Shown one piece after another: positions 1 through 7,518 of a DNA stretch of 64,000 bases (its first letter is position 1; every line of letters begins with the position of its first letter). The stretch is from Rhodosalinus sp041365695 (lineage in GTDB: Bacteria; Pseudomonadota; Alphaproteobacteria; Rhodobacterales; Rhodobacteraceae). The stretch covers positions 372,001-436,000 of the forward strand of contig NZ_JBGFSJ010000001.1 in assembly GCF_041365695.1 (NCBI RefSeq). Direction: 5' to 3'. The translations under genes were made by a program, and so were the position numbers. Under the pieces are notes generated by a model that saw nothing but the letters and a program-made list of their open reading frames with translations, ran no database searches and was not told where the DNA came from.

Positions 1-612
1 CCCGGACCAGGGCCGCGCGGCCAGTTCCTGCAGATACCGCTCCGGCACGGGCACGAGGCGCCGGTCCATCGGCTGGGCGAGCGCGTCCTGCGTCCGGCGG
101 TTGTAGGCCAGCGTCACCGACCGCACCTCGCCCGCCGAGACGCGCCGCTCGATCTCCACCGAGAGGGCGTTGACCGCCTGCGCCAGTCCCGAGATCGAGC
201 CGGGCAGCGTGAAGACCCCGTCGGCCGGCGCGCCCAGCGCCTCGAGCCGCGCGGCGGCGCGGATGCCCACCACGCCCACCAGCCGGGTATGGCCGTCCCG
301 CACGGTCTCCAGCCAGGTCGATGCGTGCTGCGCGATCCGGTCGTTGAAACGCCCGCACAGCCCGCGATCCGAGCCAAGGACCACAAGACCGTCGGGCCCT
401 TTCGACGACGCGTCGCGGCGCTCCAGCGGCGGGCCGTCGCGCAGCACGACCTGCAACCCCATTTCCACCGAGCGCTCGTATTCGCCCACCGCCTCCACCG
501 CGCGCTCGTAGCCGCGGATGCTGGCCGAGGAGAGCGATTTCATCGTCCGCACGATGGCGCGGATATCGCCGGTGGTGTCGAGCTTCTCGCCGAGCGACTC
601 AAGCGTTTCCAT
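1..612 (-). CDS. atpG: N-ATPase gamma subunit, partial (3' end outside window)
   Basis: Central-stalk subunit that couples the rotating c-ring to the alpha/beta hexamer. The visible N-terminal part begins METLESLGEKL, has the usual gamma-type opening (RAIVRTMKS at about residues 19-27), and contains GSDRGLCGRFND, a form of the conserved gamma signature. The start codon at 612 overlaps the end of atpA by 14 bp, as expected for translational coupling in the last gene of an N-ATPase operon. The reading frame is open to base 1, so the C-terminal helix that inserts into the hexamer is not seen. Identity is supported by motif and position; completeness cannot be judged. Confidence 0.9.
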   Translation of the reverse strand, partial: METLESLGEKLDTTGDIRAIVRTMKSLSSASIRGYERAVEAVGEYERSVEMGLQVVLRDGPPLERRDASSKGPDGLVVLGSDRGLCGRFNDRIAQHASTWLETVRDGHTRLVGVVGIRAAARLEALGAPADGVFTLPGSISGLAQAVNALSVEIERRVSAGEVRSVTLAYNRRTQDALAQPMDRRLVPVPERYLQELAARPWSG

Positions 613-2155
613 GGCCGCGCTCCCAGCCCGAACCGTCCCCGCGCATGTCGTCGAGCGCGCCCTCCATCGCCTTCAGAAGCGCGTCGCGGTCCGCGTCCTC
701 CAGCGCGCCGCCCTCCGCGAGGCGGGTGGTGATCTCCTCGCAATTCTTTCGCGCGGCGTCCATCGCGCGCCGCTCCGCCCGGGCGATGTCCTCCACGGGG
801 ATGTCGTCGAAAAGGCCGGACGTGGCGGCGAGCAGGGCGGCGATCTGGTCGGGCACCGAGAGGTGCAGGCCTTCGGACTGGCGCAGGATCTCGCGCACCC
901 GCCGCCCGCGGGCGAGCTTGGTGCGCGTCTCCTCGTCCATCTGGGTGCCGAAGCGCGCGAAGGTCTCGAGCTCCTCGAACTGGGTGTAGAAAAGCCGCAG
1001 GTCGCCGGCCACGGCGCGGTAGGCGGGCAGCTGCGCCTTGCCGCCCACGCGGCTCACCGACTTGCCCACGTCGATGGCGGGAAGCTGTCCCTTCTCGAAA
1101 AGCTTGGGCGACAGGTAGATCTGCCCGTCGGTGATCGAGATGAGGTTGGTGGGGATGTAGGCGGAGATGTTCTGCGCCTGCGTCTCGATCACCGGCAGCG
1201 CCGTGAGCGAGCCGCCGCCATGGGCGTCGCGCAGATGGGTGGCGCGTTCCAGCAGCCTCGAGTGAATGTAGAAGATGTCGCCCGGGTAGGCCTCGCGCCC
1301 CGGCGGGCGGCGCAGCAGCAGCGAGATCTCGCGATAGGCGCGGGCGTGGCGCGTGAGGTCGTCGTAGACGATCAGGACGTCGCGGCCCTCGGCCATGAAC
1401 GCCTCGGCGATGCTGGTGGCGGCGTAGGGCGCGATGAACTGCAGCCCCGGCGCGTCCTCGCCGCTCGCCGCGACGACGACCGTGCGCTCCAGCGCGCCCT
1501 CGTCCCGCAGCCGCTGGATCACCCGCGCCACCGCCGAGGCGCGCTGGCCCACGGCGCAATAGACCGAGACGACGCCGCTGTCGGCCTGGTTGAGGATCGT
1601 GTCGACCGCGATGGCGGTCTTGCCGGTCTGCCGGTCGCCGAGGATGAGCTGGCGCTGACCCCGGCCCACGGGGACCGCCGCATCCACCGCCTTGATCCCG
1701 GTCTGAAGCGGCACCTCCACCGGCGCGCGATGCATGATGGGCGGCGCGGTGCGTTCCACCGGGGCGCGGTCCTCGGCCTCGAGCCGCCCCGCCTCGTCGA
1801 GGGGCCGGCCGAGCGCGTCCACCACGCGGCCCAGAAGCGCGCGCCCCACGGGCACGTCCACCACCCGGTGCGTGCGGCGCACCCGGTCGCCGGGCCGGAT
1901 GCTTTCGGTTGGCCCCAGAACCATCACGCCGGTTTCCCGCTCGCCCAGGCTGGAGGCGATCCCCATGAGTCCCGCGCCGAAGCTGACGAGCTCGTCGGCG
2001 TGCAGGTCGGTGAAGCCCACGACCCGCGCGATCCCGTTGCCCACGCTCGTCACATGGGCGAGGTCGGCCACCTCGAGCTCGGGCCGGGTGTCCTCCAGAA
2101 GCGTCTCCAGCGGCTCGAAGAACGCCGCGCGCCCGATCTCATCGCGCAGCGTCAT
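599..2155 (-). CDS. atpA: N-ATPase alpha subunit
   Basis: Non-catalytic nucleotide-binding subunit of the F1 head, 518 aa, a normal length for the family. The beta-barrel domain is followed by the P-loop GDRQTGKT at about residue 170 and the alpha-specific segments ISITDGQIYLSP and SVSRVGGKAQ. The start MTLRDEIGRA overlaps the atpF stop (ATGA); the same frame stays open further upstream but that part reads as an antisense-like shadow of atpF/atpE and has no family similarity. The N-terminus (LEVADLAHVTSVGNGIARV) matches F-type alpha chains. It is the eighth gene of the operon and is followed by atpG. Confidence 0.96.
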   Translation of the reverse strand: MTLRDEIGRAAFFEPLETLLEDTRPELEVADLAHVTSVGNGIARVVGFTDLHADELVSFGAGLMGIASSLGERETGVMVLGPTESIRPGDRVRRTHRVVDVPVGRALLGRVVDALGRPLDEAGRLEAEDRAPVERTAPPIMHRAPVEVPLQTGIKAVDAAVPVGRGQRQLILGDRQTGKTAIAVDTILNQADSGVVSVYCAVGQRASAVARVIQRLRDEGALERTVVVAASGEDAPGLQFIAPYAATSIAEAFMAEGRDVLIVYDDLTRHARAYREISLLLRRPPGREAYPGDIFYIHSRLLERATHLRDAHGGGSLTALPVIETQAQNISAYIPTNLISITDGQIYLSPKLFEKGQLPAIDVGKSVSRVGGKAQLPAYRAVAGDLRLFYTQFEELETFARFGTQMDEETRTKLARGRRVREILRQSEGLHLSVPDQIAALLAATSGLFDDIPVEDIARAERRAMDAARKNCEEITTRLAEGGALEDADRDALLKAMEGALDDMRGDGSGWERGHGNA

Positions 2156-2958
2156 GCGTCCGCCGTCTTGCGCGCGCCGCCATCCCGCGCGGTGTCGGTC
2201 CGGGCCTCGATCGCCTCGCGCACCGTGTCCTCCAGCCGGTCGAGGTGCCGCTCGCCCGACCACCGCACCGTCTGGTCGCCCGCGGTGAGGCTGAGACCGA
2301 TCAGGAGATCGGGGTCGGTGTCGAAGCGGATCCGGGCGTCCTCGTCGTCGAGGATCCCGCGGATTGCGTGCGCCACATGCGCGCGCGCCTCCTCGGGCAG
2401 GTCGAGCCCGCTTTCGACGACGAGCGGCCCCTCCGCATCGGCGGCCGCGCCCGAGAGCCGCGCGCGCGCGTCCTCGTCCAGCGCCTCGAGCCGGCGCGCG
2501 AATTCCCGCGCGGTCTGCGCGGCCAGCTCGGTGTCGGCGAAGTCGCGCAGAAGCCGGCGCACGGTCTCGAGGATGAAACGGTAGACCCGCTCCTGCAGGC
2601 TTCCGACGATCTGGTGGCGCTCGTCCTCGAGATGGCCGAGCCAGGCGCGGCGCTTCCGGTCCACCTCTTCGCGCGCCTGCGTCTCCAGCTCGCTGCGAAG
2701 CTCCTCGGCGTCCTTGCGTGCCTCGGCGAGGATGTCCTCGCGCCGGCTTTCGAGATCCTCGCGCTCTTCGCGCAGGCGCGTCTTCTCGTCCTCGGCGGTC
2801 CGGCGCGCGTCGCGGGCCTCGGCCATCCGGTCGGCGATGCGCGCCTCGCGCCGCGCCATGGCGGCGGTGATCGGGCCGTAGAGGAAGCGTTGCAGCAGCC
2901 AGATCAGGATGAGGAAGTTGACCAGCTGCGCCGCGAAGGTGATCCAGTCGACCTCCAC
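2152..2958 (-). CDS. atpF: N-ATPase b subunit (peripheral stalk)
   Basis: Peripheral stalk subunit, 268 aa. One N-terminal membrane helix (residues about 8-28, ending LLQRFLYGPI) is followed by a long, highly charged Glu/Arg-rich coiled coil (about 35-150) and a globular C-terminal part. It is clearly longer than the roughly 156-aa b chain of standard F-ATPases; long b chains are usual in N-ATPases, which lack a separate delta gene. This operon also has no delta gene, and I infer the b C-terminus takes over F1 anchoring. It starts 3 bp after the atpE stop and ends overlapping atpA. Confidence 0.9.
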   Translation of the reverse strand: MEVDWITFAAQLVNFLILIWLLQRFLYGPITAAMARREARIADRMAEARDARRTAEDEKTRLREEREDLESRREDILAEARKDAEELRSELETQAREEVDRKRRAWLGHLEDERHQIVGSLQERVYRFILETVRRLLRDFADTELAAQTAREFARRLEALDEDARARLSGAAADAEGPLVVESGLDLPEEARAHVAHAIRGILDDEDARIRFDTDPDLLIGLSLTAGDQTVRWSGERHLDRLEDTVREAIEARTDTARDGGARKTADA

Positions 2959-2961
2959 CGC

Positions 2962-3240
2962 CTAGCCTCCCGCGGCCTGTGTCGCGACCTCCGTGAACGG
3001 GTTGGCGAAGAGCAGGATCATCGCCACGACGAAGCAGTAGATCGCGGTCGACTCGATCATCGCGAGGCTCACGAAGAGGGTGCGCGTGATCGTGTTGGAG
3101 GCGTCCGGCTGCTGCGCGATCGCGCTGAGCGCGCTTGCCGCGGCGCGCCCCTCGGCGAGCGCGGGCGCGATCGCGCCGACGGTGATCGTCAGCCCCGCCG
3201 TGACGATCGAGGCGATCGCGACCAGTGTGGACGTGTCCAT
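2962..3240 (-). CDS. atpE: N-ATPase c subunit (rotor ring)
   Basis: Ring-forming proteolipid, 92 aa, two membrane helices joined by a polar loop (AIAQQPD, residues 40-46). The ion-carrying carboxylate is E63 in the helix-2 motif ESTAIY (63-68), which keeps the Ser-Thr-x-x-Tyr ligand pattern of Na+-binding c subunits. In helix 1 the position that is Gln in Na+-binding rings is E30 (ALAEGRAA), so each site has two carboxylates. A paired-Glu site is a known trait of N-ATPase rings and has been connected with proton rather than sodium use; coupling ion therefore stays open. Sits between atpB and atpF with 2-3 bp gaps. Confidence 0.94.
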   Translation of the reverse strand: MDTSTLVAIASIVTAGLTITVGAIAPALAEGRAAASALSAIAQQPDASNTITRTLFVSLAMIESTAIYCFVVAMILLFANPFTEVATQAAGG

Positions 3241-3242
3241 TC

Positions 3243-3953
3243 TCAGTCTCCCTTGCTAGAGCGGTCCTGCGCGTCGGTCTCGCGTTCGCGCCGGCTGCGC
3301 GTGGCCGAGGCAATGTAGACCATCGCCAGGACGGCGAATATATAGGCCTGGATGAGCCCGGTGAGCAGCCCCAGAAGGCGCATCACGACGGGAAAGAAGA
3401 ACGGCGCGATGCTGATCAGGATGCCCACGATCACCGTGCCGCTCATCACGTTGCCGTAAAGCCGCACGGCGAGCGAGATCGTGCGCGAGACCTCGCTGAT
3501 GATGTTGAAGGGCAGCATGAAGGGCGTGGGCCGGATGTAGGTGCGCAGGTAGCCCAGGATCCCGCGCTCGGTGATCGAGAAGAGCGGCACCGCGATCAGC
3601 ACCGCCACCGCCAGCGCCGCCGTCGTCGACAGCGAGCCGGTGGGCGGGACATAGCCCGGCACCACCGTCAGCAGGTTCGACACCGCGATGAACAGGAAAA
3701 GCGTGCCGATGAAGGGCAGGTAGCGCCCCGGCCGGTCGGCGCCGATCTCGGCGATCTGGTCGCGGATGCCGGTGACGACGACCTCGAGCATCACCTGCCA
3801 GCGCGAGACCGTCTCGCCCTCCGACAGGCGCGAGGTGATCGCCCAGGAGACGGCGACCAGAAGCGCCATCACCGCCCAGGTGAAGACGATCGTGGCGTTG
3901 AGCGCGATACCCCGCCATTCGTGCAGGACCCACGCGTCGGGGCTGATCTCCAT
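3243..3953 (-). CDS. atpB: N-ATPase a subunit (ion channel)
   Basis: Membrane stator subunit that forms the ion half-channels against the c-ring, 236 aa, with about five to six hydrophobic segments. The motif SLAVRLYGNVMSG near residue 160 contains the essential arginine that faces the c-ring carboxylate; the C-terminal helix pair (GLIQAYIFAVLAMVYI) is also typical. The N-terminus (WRGIALNATIVFTW) is short compared with E. coli AtpB, as in other N-ATPases. It follows AtpR after 3 bp, so it is cotranscribed with it. Confidence 0.94.
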   Translation of the reverse strand: MEISPDAWVLHEWRGIALNATIVFTWAVMALLVAVSWAITSRLSEGETVSRWQVMLEVVVTGIRDQIAEIGADRPGRYLPFIGTLFLFIAVSNLLTVVPGYVPPTGSLSTTAALAVAVLIAVPLFSITERGILGYLRTYIRPTPFMLPFNIISEVSRTISLAVRLYGNVMSGTVIVGILISIAPFFFPVVMRLLGLLTGLIQAYIFAVLAMVYIASATRSRRERETDAQDRSSKGD

Positions 3954-3956
3954 CGC

Positions 3957-4241
3957 CTAGCCCTCCCGCGTGGGGCGCCGCGCGGCCCGCGTGGCCCAGA
4001 GCCGCGCGGCGAGAAATCCCAGCGCCGCAAGGCCGATCCCGGCCGCACCGACGCCCGTGGCGAGCGCCGCGGCGAGCGCGCCCAGCACCAGCGCCGCGCG
4101 CGCCGCGGCGCCTGCCGCGAAGCGCCCCCAGCCTCCCGTGCCGAGCGCGCGAACCGAGCGCCAGAGCAGCCCGAAATAGGCCGCGCCGAGCGCCGCGCCG
4201 GCCAGGAAGGCCCCGAGAAGCGGCAGCGCGGCCTCAGTCAT
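3957..4241 (-). CDS. atpR: AtpR, N-ATPase-specific membrane protein
   Basis: Small membrane protein of 94 aa with about three hydrophobic segments (LLGAFLAGAALGAAYFGLLW; the Ala-rich middle; GAAGIGLAALGFLAARLW) and a basic tail. AtpR and AtpQ are found only in N-type ATPase operons; AtpR is thought to help assemble or shield the c-ring, but this is not settled. Position between atpQ and atpB is diagnostic for the operon type. The start overlaps the atpQ stop by 8 bp. Family assignment rests on size, hydropathy and gene order more than on sharp motifs. Confidence 0.82.
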   Translation of the reverse strand: MTEAALPLLGAFLAGAALGAAYFGLLWRSVRALGTGGWGRFAAGAAARAALVLGALAAALATGVGAAGIGLAALGFLAARLWATRAARRPTREG

Positions 4242-4542
4242 CCCGGCCCTCCTTCTGCACCCAGTACCAGGCGTTCAGGCAGCCCAGTACGACGCCCGCG
4301 AAGAGGAAGGTGAGCGTCCACGAGATCTCGCCCCCGGTGCGCGCGTCGAGCCAGACGCCGAGCGCGATGCCCAGCACGGTGGGCACCGCCACCGCCCAGC
4401 CGACCAGCCCGAACATGGCGAGGCCGAAGAACGGGTTGTCCTTGCCCTCGCGCAGCGCCTTCTGCTTGCGCGTGGCCTTGCGCGCGATCTCGCGCGCGTC
4501 CTTGTCGGCGGGCCCCTCGTCCGTGTCGGTCTTCTTCGTCAT
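4234..4542 (-). CDS. atpQ: AtpQ, N-ATPase-specific AtpI/Z-like protein
   Basis: Protein of 102 aa beginning MTKKTDTDEG. A highly charged N-terminal 35 residues (KDAREIARKATRKQKALREG) is followed by two membrane helices (about 38-62 and 72-93) ending NAWYWVQKEGRDD. This layout matches the AtpI/AtpZ-like AtpQ proteins encoded after epsilon in N-ATPase operons. A longer frame continues upstream to 4836 but is the shadow of atpC; ATG 4542 overlaps the atpC stop (ATGA-type) and is chosen. The role, probably c-ring assembly or a small ion channel, is inferred from related AtpI/AtpZ proteins. Confidence 0.85.
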   Translation of the reverse strand: MTKKTDTDEGPADKDAREIARKATRKQKALREGKDNPFFGLAMFGLVGWAVAVPTVLGIALGVWLDARTGGEISWTLTFLFAGVVLGCLNAWYWVQKEGRDD

Positions 4543-4928
4543 GCCGAGATGTCGAGCTCCCTGAACTGGCGCATGAGTTCGAGTTCCAGCCGCGCGAGGG
4601 CGGCGCGCTCCGCGCGCTCGGTCTCCTCCAGCCGGCGGAACGCCTCCTCGACGCGATCGCGCACGGTCGCCGGATCCTCGCCCAGCACCGCCTCGCGCGT
4701 GGACACGAGCACGTCCTCGCCCCGCTTGACGAGCGTGCCCTGCGTGACGCCGGCATAGCGCTCGCGCCCCTCCGCGTCCTCGTAGAAGACAAGCCCGGCC
4801 GCGAGCTGCGAGACGAAATCGATGTGGTTGGGCCACATGCCGAACGCGCCGTCGGGCGCTTCGGCCACGATGCGCCGCACCCCGGTGTCGAGGCGGATCT
4901 CGCGCGGGGTGACGATCCTAAGCCGCAT
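4539..4928 (-). CDS. atpC: N-ATPase epsilon subunit
   Basis: Central-stalk epsilon subunit, 129 aa. Begins MRLRIVTPREIRLDTGVRRIVAEAPDGAFGM, the typical beta-sandwich of F-type epsilon with the GAFGMWPNHIDFV motif. A C-terminal helical hairpin rich in Arg/Glu (residues about 90-129) follows and could act in ATPase inhibition. Placed directly after beta (11-bp overlap), an order characteristic of N-ATPases, in which beta and epsilon come first; in standard operons they come last. Confidence 0.93.
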   Translation of the reverse strand: MRLRIVTPREIRLDTGVRRIVAEAPDGAFGMWPNHIDFVSQLAAGLVFYEDAEGRERYAGVTQGTLVKRGEDVLVSTREAVLGEDPATVRDRVEEAFRRLEETERAERAALARLELELMRQFRELDISA

Positions 4929-6369
4929 CCGGGGCCCCTTCGTCGTTCGCGCCGCGGTCGATCTCGTCCACCGTTCCGATCATGTAGAAGGCGCTTTCGC
5001 CGGTTCCGGAGAACTCGTCGGCGAGGATGCGCTCGCAGGAGGTCAGCGTGTCCTCGAGTTGCACGAAGGTCCCCGCGCGGCCCGTCATCGCCTCGGTGCT
5101 GAAGAAGGGCTGGGTCAGGAACCGCTCCAGCCGGCGGGCGCGGCGCACGGTGGCGCGGTCGCCCTCGGAGAGCTCCTCGAGGCCCAGCATCGCGATGATG
5201 TCCCTGAGGTCCTCATACTCTGCAAGCGCGTTGCGCACGGCGCGCGCCACGCGGTAGTGGCGCTCGCTCACCGTTCCGGGCGTCAGCATCTTCGAGAAGG
5301 ACTTCAGCGGATCGATCGCGGGGTAGAGACCCTCGGCCGCGCGCTTGCGGGACAGCACGATGGATGCGGACAGATGCGAGAAGGTGTGCGTGGCCGCCGG
5401 GTCGGTGAAGTCGTCAGCGGGCACGTAGACCGCCTGCACGGAGGTCATGGCGCCGCGATCGGTGGAGCAGATCCGCTCTTCCAGCGCGGCCAGCTCGGTG
5501 CCCAGCGTGGGCTGGTAGCCCACCCGCGACGGGATGCGCCCCAGCAGCCCCGAGATTTCCGAGCCGGCCTGCACGAACCGGAAGATGTTGTCGATCAGCA
5601 GCAGCACGTCGCGGCGGGCGTCGTCGCGGAAATACTCCGCCATGGTCAGCGCCGCGTGGCCCACGCGGAAGCGTACGCCCGGGCTTTCGTTCATCTGCCC
5701 GAAGATCATCACCGTGCGCTCCAGCACCCCGGCCTCGCCCATCTCGCGGTAGAGTTCCTCCGCCTCGCGGCAGCGCTCCCCGATGCCGCAGAAAAGGCTG
5801 ACGCCCTCGTACTCGGCCACCATGTTGTGGATCATCTCGGTGATGAGCACGGTCTTGCCCACGCCCGCGCCGCCGAAAAGCCCCGCCTTGCCGCCGCGCT
5901 CCAGCGGGCAGAGCAGGTCGATGGCCTTGATGCCGGTCTCGAAGGTCTCGTTCTCCACCCGGCGGCGTGACAGCGCCACCGGCTCGCCGTGGATCGAGCG
6001 GCGGGGCAGGTCGGGCAGCGGGTCGCCGTCGTCGATGGTGTCGCCGAAAAGGTTGAACACCCGCCCGAGCAGCGCCTCTCCCACGGGCACCGCGAGCGGC
6101 CCGCCGGTGTCGCGCACGGCAAGGCCCAGCCGCAGCACCGGCGCTGGGTCCAGGATCAGGCCGCGCGCGGTGTCGTGGGACGGCAGGTCCGCCACCTCGA
6201 TCGTCACGGACGGATCGGACAGCGTGACGAGCCGCGTGCCGATCTCGGGCAGCGCCCCCTCGAAGCGGATATCGGCCACCCCGCCCTCGAGGGCCACGAT
6301 CTTGCCGGTCCGGCCTTCGTCCGTCACCTGTCCCGCTCCGTGCGTTTGCACCCGGGCGCTTTCGCGCAC
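4918..6369 (-). CDS. atpD: N-ATPase beta subunit (catalytic)
   Basis: Catalytic subunit, 483 aa. P-loop GGAGVGKT at about residue 165, catalytic-Glu segment GIGERCREAEELY, DNIFRF-type Walker B, and DDFTDPAATHTFSHL are all present, so it should be active. First gene of the operon. The ATG at 6369 gives about 14 extra residues before a possible GTG start at VTDEGRTGK; I cannot decide between them. A candidate FNR box is centred 47 bp upstream of the ATG, suggesting that the whole nine-gene operon responds to oxygen level or a similar signal. Confidence 0.96.
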   Translation of the reverse strand: MRESARVQTHGAGQVTDEGRTGKIVALEGGVADIRFEGALPEIGTRLVTLSDPSVTIEVADLPSHDTARGLILDPAPVLRLGLAVRDTGGPLAVPVGEALLGRVFNLFGDTIDDGDPLPDLPRRSIHGEPVALSRRRVENETFETGIKAIDLLCPLERGGKAGLFGGAGVGKTVLITEMIHNMVAEYEGVSLFCGIGERCREAEELYREMGEAGVLERTVMIFGQMNESPGVRFRVGHAALTMAEYFRDDARRDVLLLIDNIFRFVQAGSEISGLLGRIPSRVGYQPTLGTELAALEERICSTDRGAMTSVQAVYVPADDFTDPAATHTFSHLSASIVLSRKRAAEGLYPAIDPLKSFSKMLTPGTVSERHYRVARAVRNALAEYEDLRDIIAMLGLEELSEGDRATVRRARRLERFLTQPFFSTEAMTGRAGTFVQLEDTLTSCERILADEFSGTGESAFYMIGTVDEIDRGANDEGAPDAA

Positions 6370-6409
6370 GGCCCTCGGACCCTTCTAGAAAGCGCCGAGG
6401 CGGCCCACC

Positions 6410-6423
6410 TTAACCTCGATCAA
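6410..6423 (-). promoter_or_regulatory. Candidate FNR/FixK-type box before the N-ATPase operon
   Basis: Plus-strand sequence TTAACCTCGATCAA; read toward atpD it is TTGATCGAGGTTAA, one perfect TTGAT half-site and one with a single change. Centre lies 47 bp before the atpD start codon. It overlaps the stop codon of the small HTH gene at 6410-6676. Weakest symmetry of the nine sites but in a suitable place. Confidence 0.55.
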
Positions 6424-6676
6424 ATGCCCCGCCGCTCCCCTGGGGCGGGGGGATGCGCGGCGTGTCCCGGCGGCCCTCGGGCGCGCCGGCGCAGAACAGC
6501 CGGCGGCACCGCGCCACGGAGGCCGGCGTCATCCCGTAGTAACGGGCGATTTCCGCGTCGGCGAGCCCGTAATCCCGCATCGCGCGGAGCGAGGCCGCGG
6601 GCATCGGGCCGAGCTTGCGGGCAAGAAGCCCCCGGTCCCGGCCGGCCGGCGATGATGGTCCTGCACGATCGGGCAT
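6410..6676 (-). CDS. Small HTH-like protein, function unknown
   Basis: Predicted protein of 88 aa starting MPDRAGPSSP. Start chosen because AAGGAGG lies at the right distance upstream of ATG 6676; the frame stays open further upstream but that part lacks coding character. Residues about 28-58 (ASLRAMRDYGLADAEIARYYGMTPASVARCRRLF) look like a helix-turn-helix of the sigma region 4 / transposase-HTH kind: the second helix A-E-I-A-R-Y-Y, a turn at G-M-T, and a recognition helix P-A-S-V-A-R. The tail is Pro/Gly-rich. It points toward the N-ATPase operon, and its stop codon lies in the candidate operator of atpD. I do not recognise the family; a role as a local regulator is only a guess. Confidence 0.6.
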   Translation of the reverse strand: MPDRAGPSSPAGRDRGLLARKLGPMPAASLRAMRDYGLADAEIARYYGMTPASVARCRRLFCAGAPEGRRDTPRIPPPQGSGGAFDRG

Positions 6677-6864
6677 GTCGCCTCCTTCATGCGCGCATGG
6701 GCGCACCCCACGACGTGATCCCTGCGGCGGCGCCCGGGCGCATTGATCGCGCTCATTGAGCGGTGCCGCGCCGCGAAGGATAGCACACCGTCCGGCGGCG
6801 CGTATCGCCCCGACTTCGCCGCGATGCGGCAAGCCGGGCCCGCCCGGGATTTCCCGGACGTCCG

Positions 6865-6878
6865 TTGACAGAGATTAA
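6865..6878 (+). promoter_or_regulatory. Candidate FNR/FixK-type box before phasin-like gene
   Basis: TTGACAGAGATTAA: left half-site perfect, right half-site one change. Centred about 70 bp before the ATG at 6942 and followed by ATGCG, a tail shared with other boxes in this window. Confidence 0.6.
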
Positions 6879-6941
6879 TGCGCGTGCGGCGCCGACGCGT
6901 CATGCAGCCGCCGACGCGACGGACATCCGAGGAGGACAGAC

Positions 6942-7391
6942 ATGGCCAGTTCGAAATCCACCGAGACGACGACCGGCGGAATTCCCGAGATGATGCAGCA
7001 GGTTCAGCGCGCCTTCGGATCCAGTCCGCTCGCCGCGCCGCAGATGGAGGAATTCTGGAAGGCGCAGGAACAGCTTCTCGACGAGGCGGAGGCGTTTTCG
7101 CGCCACTGGTTCGAGCGTCGCCACGTCGCCGCGCGCACCGCGATGGAGACCGCGCGCGAGCTGCGCGAGGGCGGCGCGAGCGATCCGGGCTCGGCGATGA
7201 AGGCCATGGGCGACTGGCAGGCCGAATCGGTCCAGCGCATGGTGGCCGACTGGCAGGAATGGCTTGAACTGTGCCAGCGCTGTGCCGGGCACATGTCGGC
7301 CGGCGGCATGGACGCGCAGAGCGAAAACACCGCGAGCGCGCGGAAGACCTCGGGCACCCGGAAGGCGCCGGCCTCGTCGGGGAATTCCTGA
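6942..7391 (+). CDS. Phasin-like protein
   Basis: Protein of 149 aa, mainly amphipathic helix between residues 15 and 115, no signal peptide and no membrane segment. The pattern of a helical core (EFWKAQEQLLDEAEAFSRHWFERRHVAARTAMETARELR) followed by a low-complexity Ser/Ala/Lys tail resembles phasins, which coat polyhydroxyalkanoate granules, and related stress-linked helical proteins. A good ribosome site (GAGGAGG) precedes the ATG. Single gene between two Fnr boxes. Granule binding is inferred, not shown; no PHA synthase gene is in the window. Confidence 0.6.
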   Translation: MASSKSTETTTGGIPEMMQQVQRAFGSSPLAAPQMEEFWKAQEQLLDEAEAFSRHWFERRHVAARTAMETARELREGGASDPGSAMKAMGDWQAESVQRMVADWQEWLELCQRCAGHMSAGGMDAQSENTASARKTSGTRKAPASSGNS

Positions 7392-7432
7392 CCTCCTGAC
7401 GCGCGCGGTCTGCGCGGGCGGCCGCGCCTGCC

Positions 7433-7446
7433 TTGATCTGGGTTAA
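7433..7446 (+). promoter_or_regulatory. Candidate FNR/FixK-type box before P-type ATPase gene
   Basis: TTGATCTGGGTTAA: perfect TTGAT half-site, second half with one change. Centred about 80 bp before the TTG start at 7519. Confidence 0.6.
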
Positions 7447-7518
7447 GGCGGGACGCCGGTCCCCGCAGCATCGTCGCCGCGCCTGCGCGCATCCGCGCGG
7501 CGTGGAGCGGAGGCGCCC

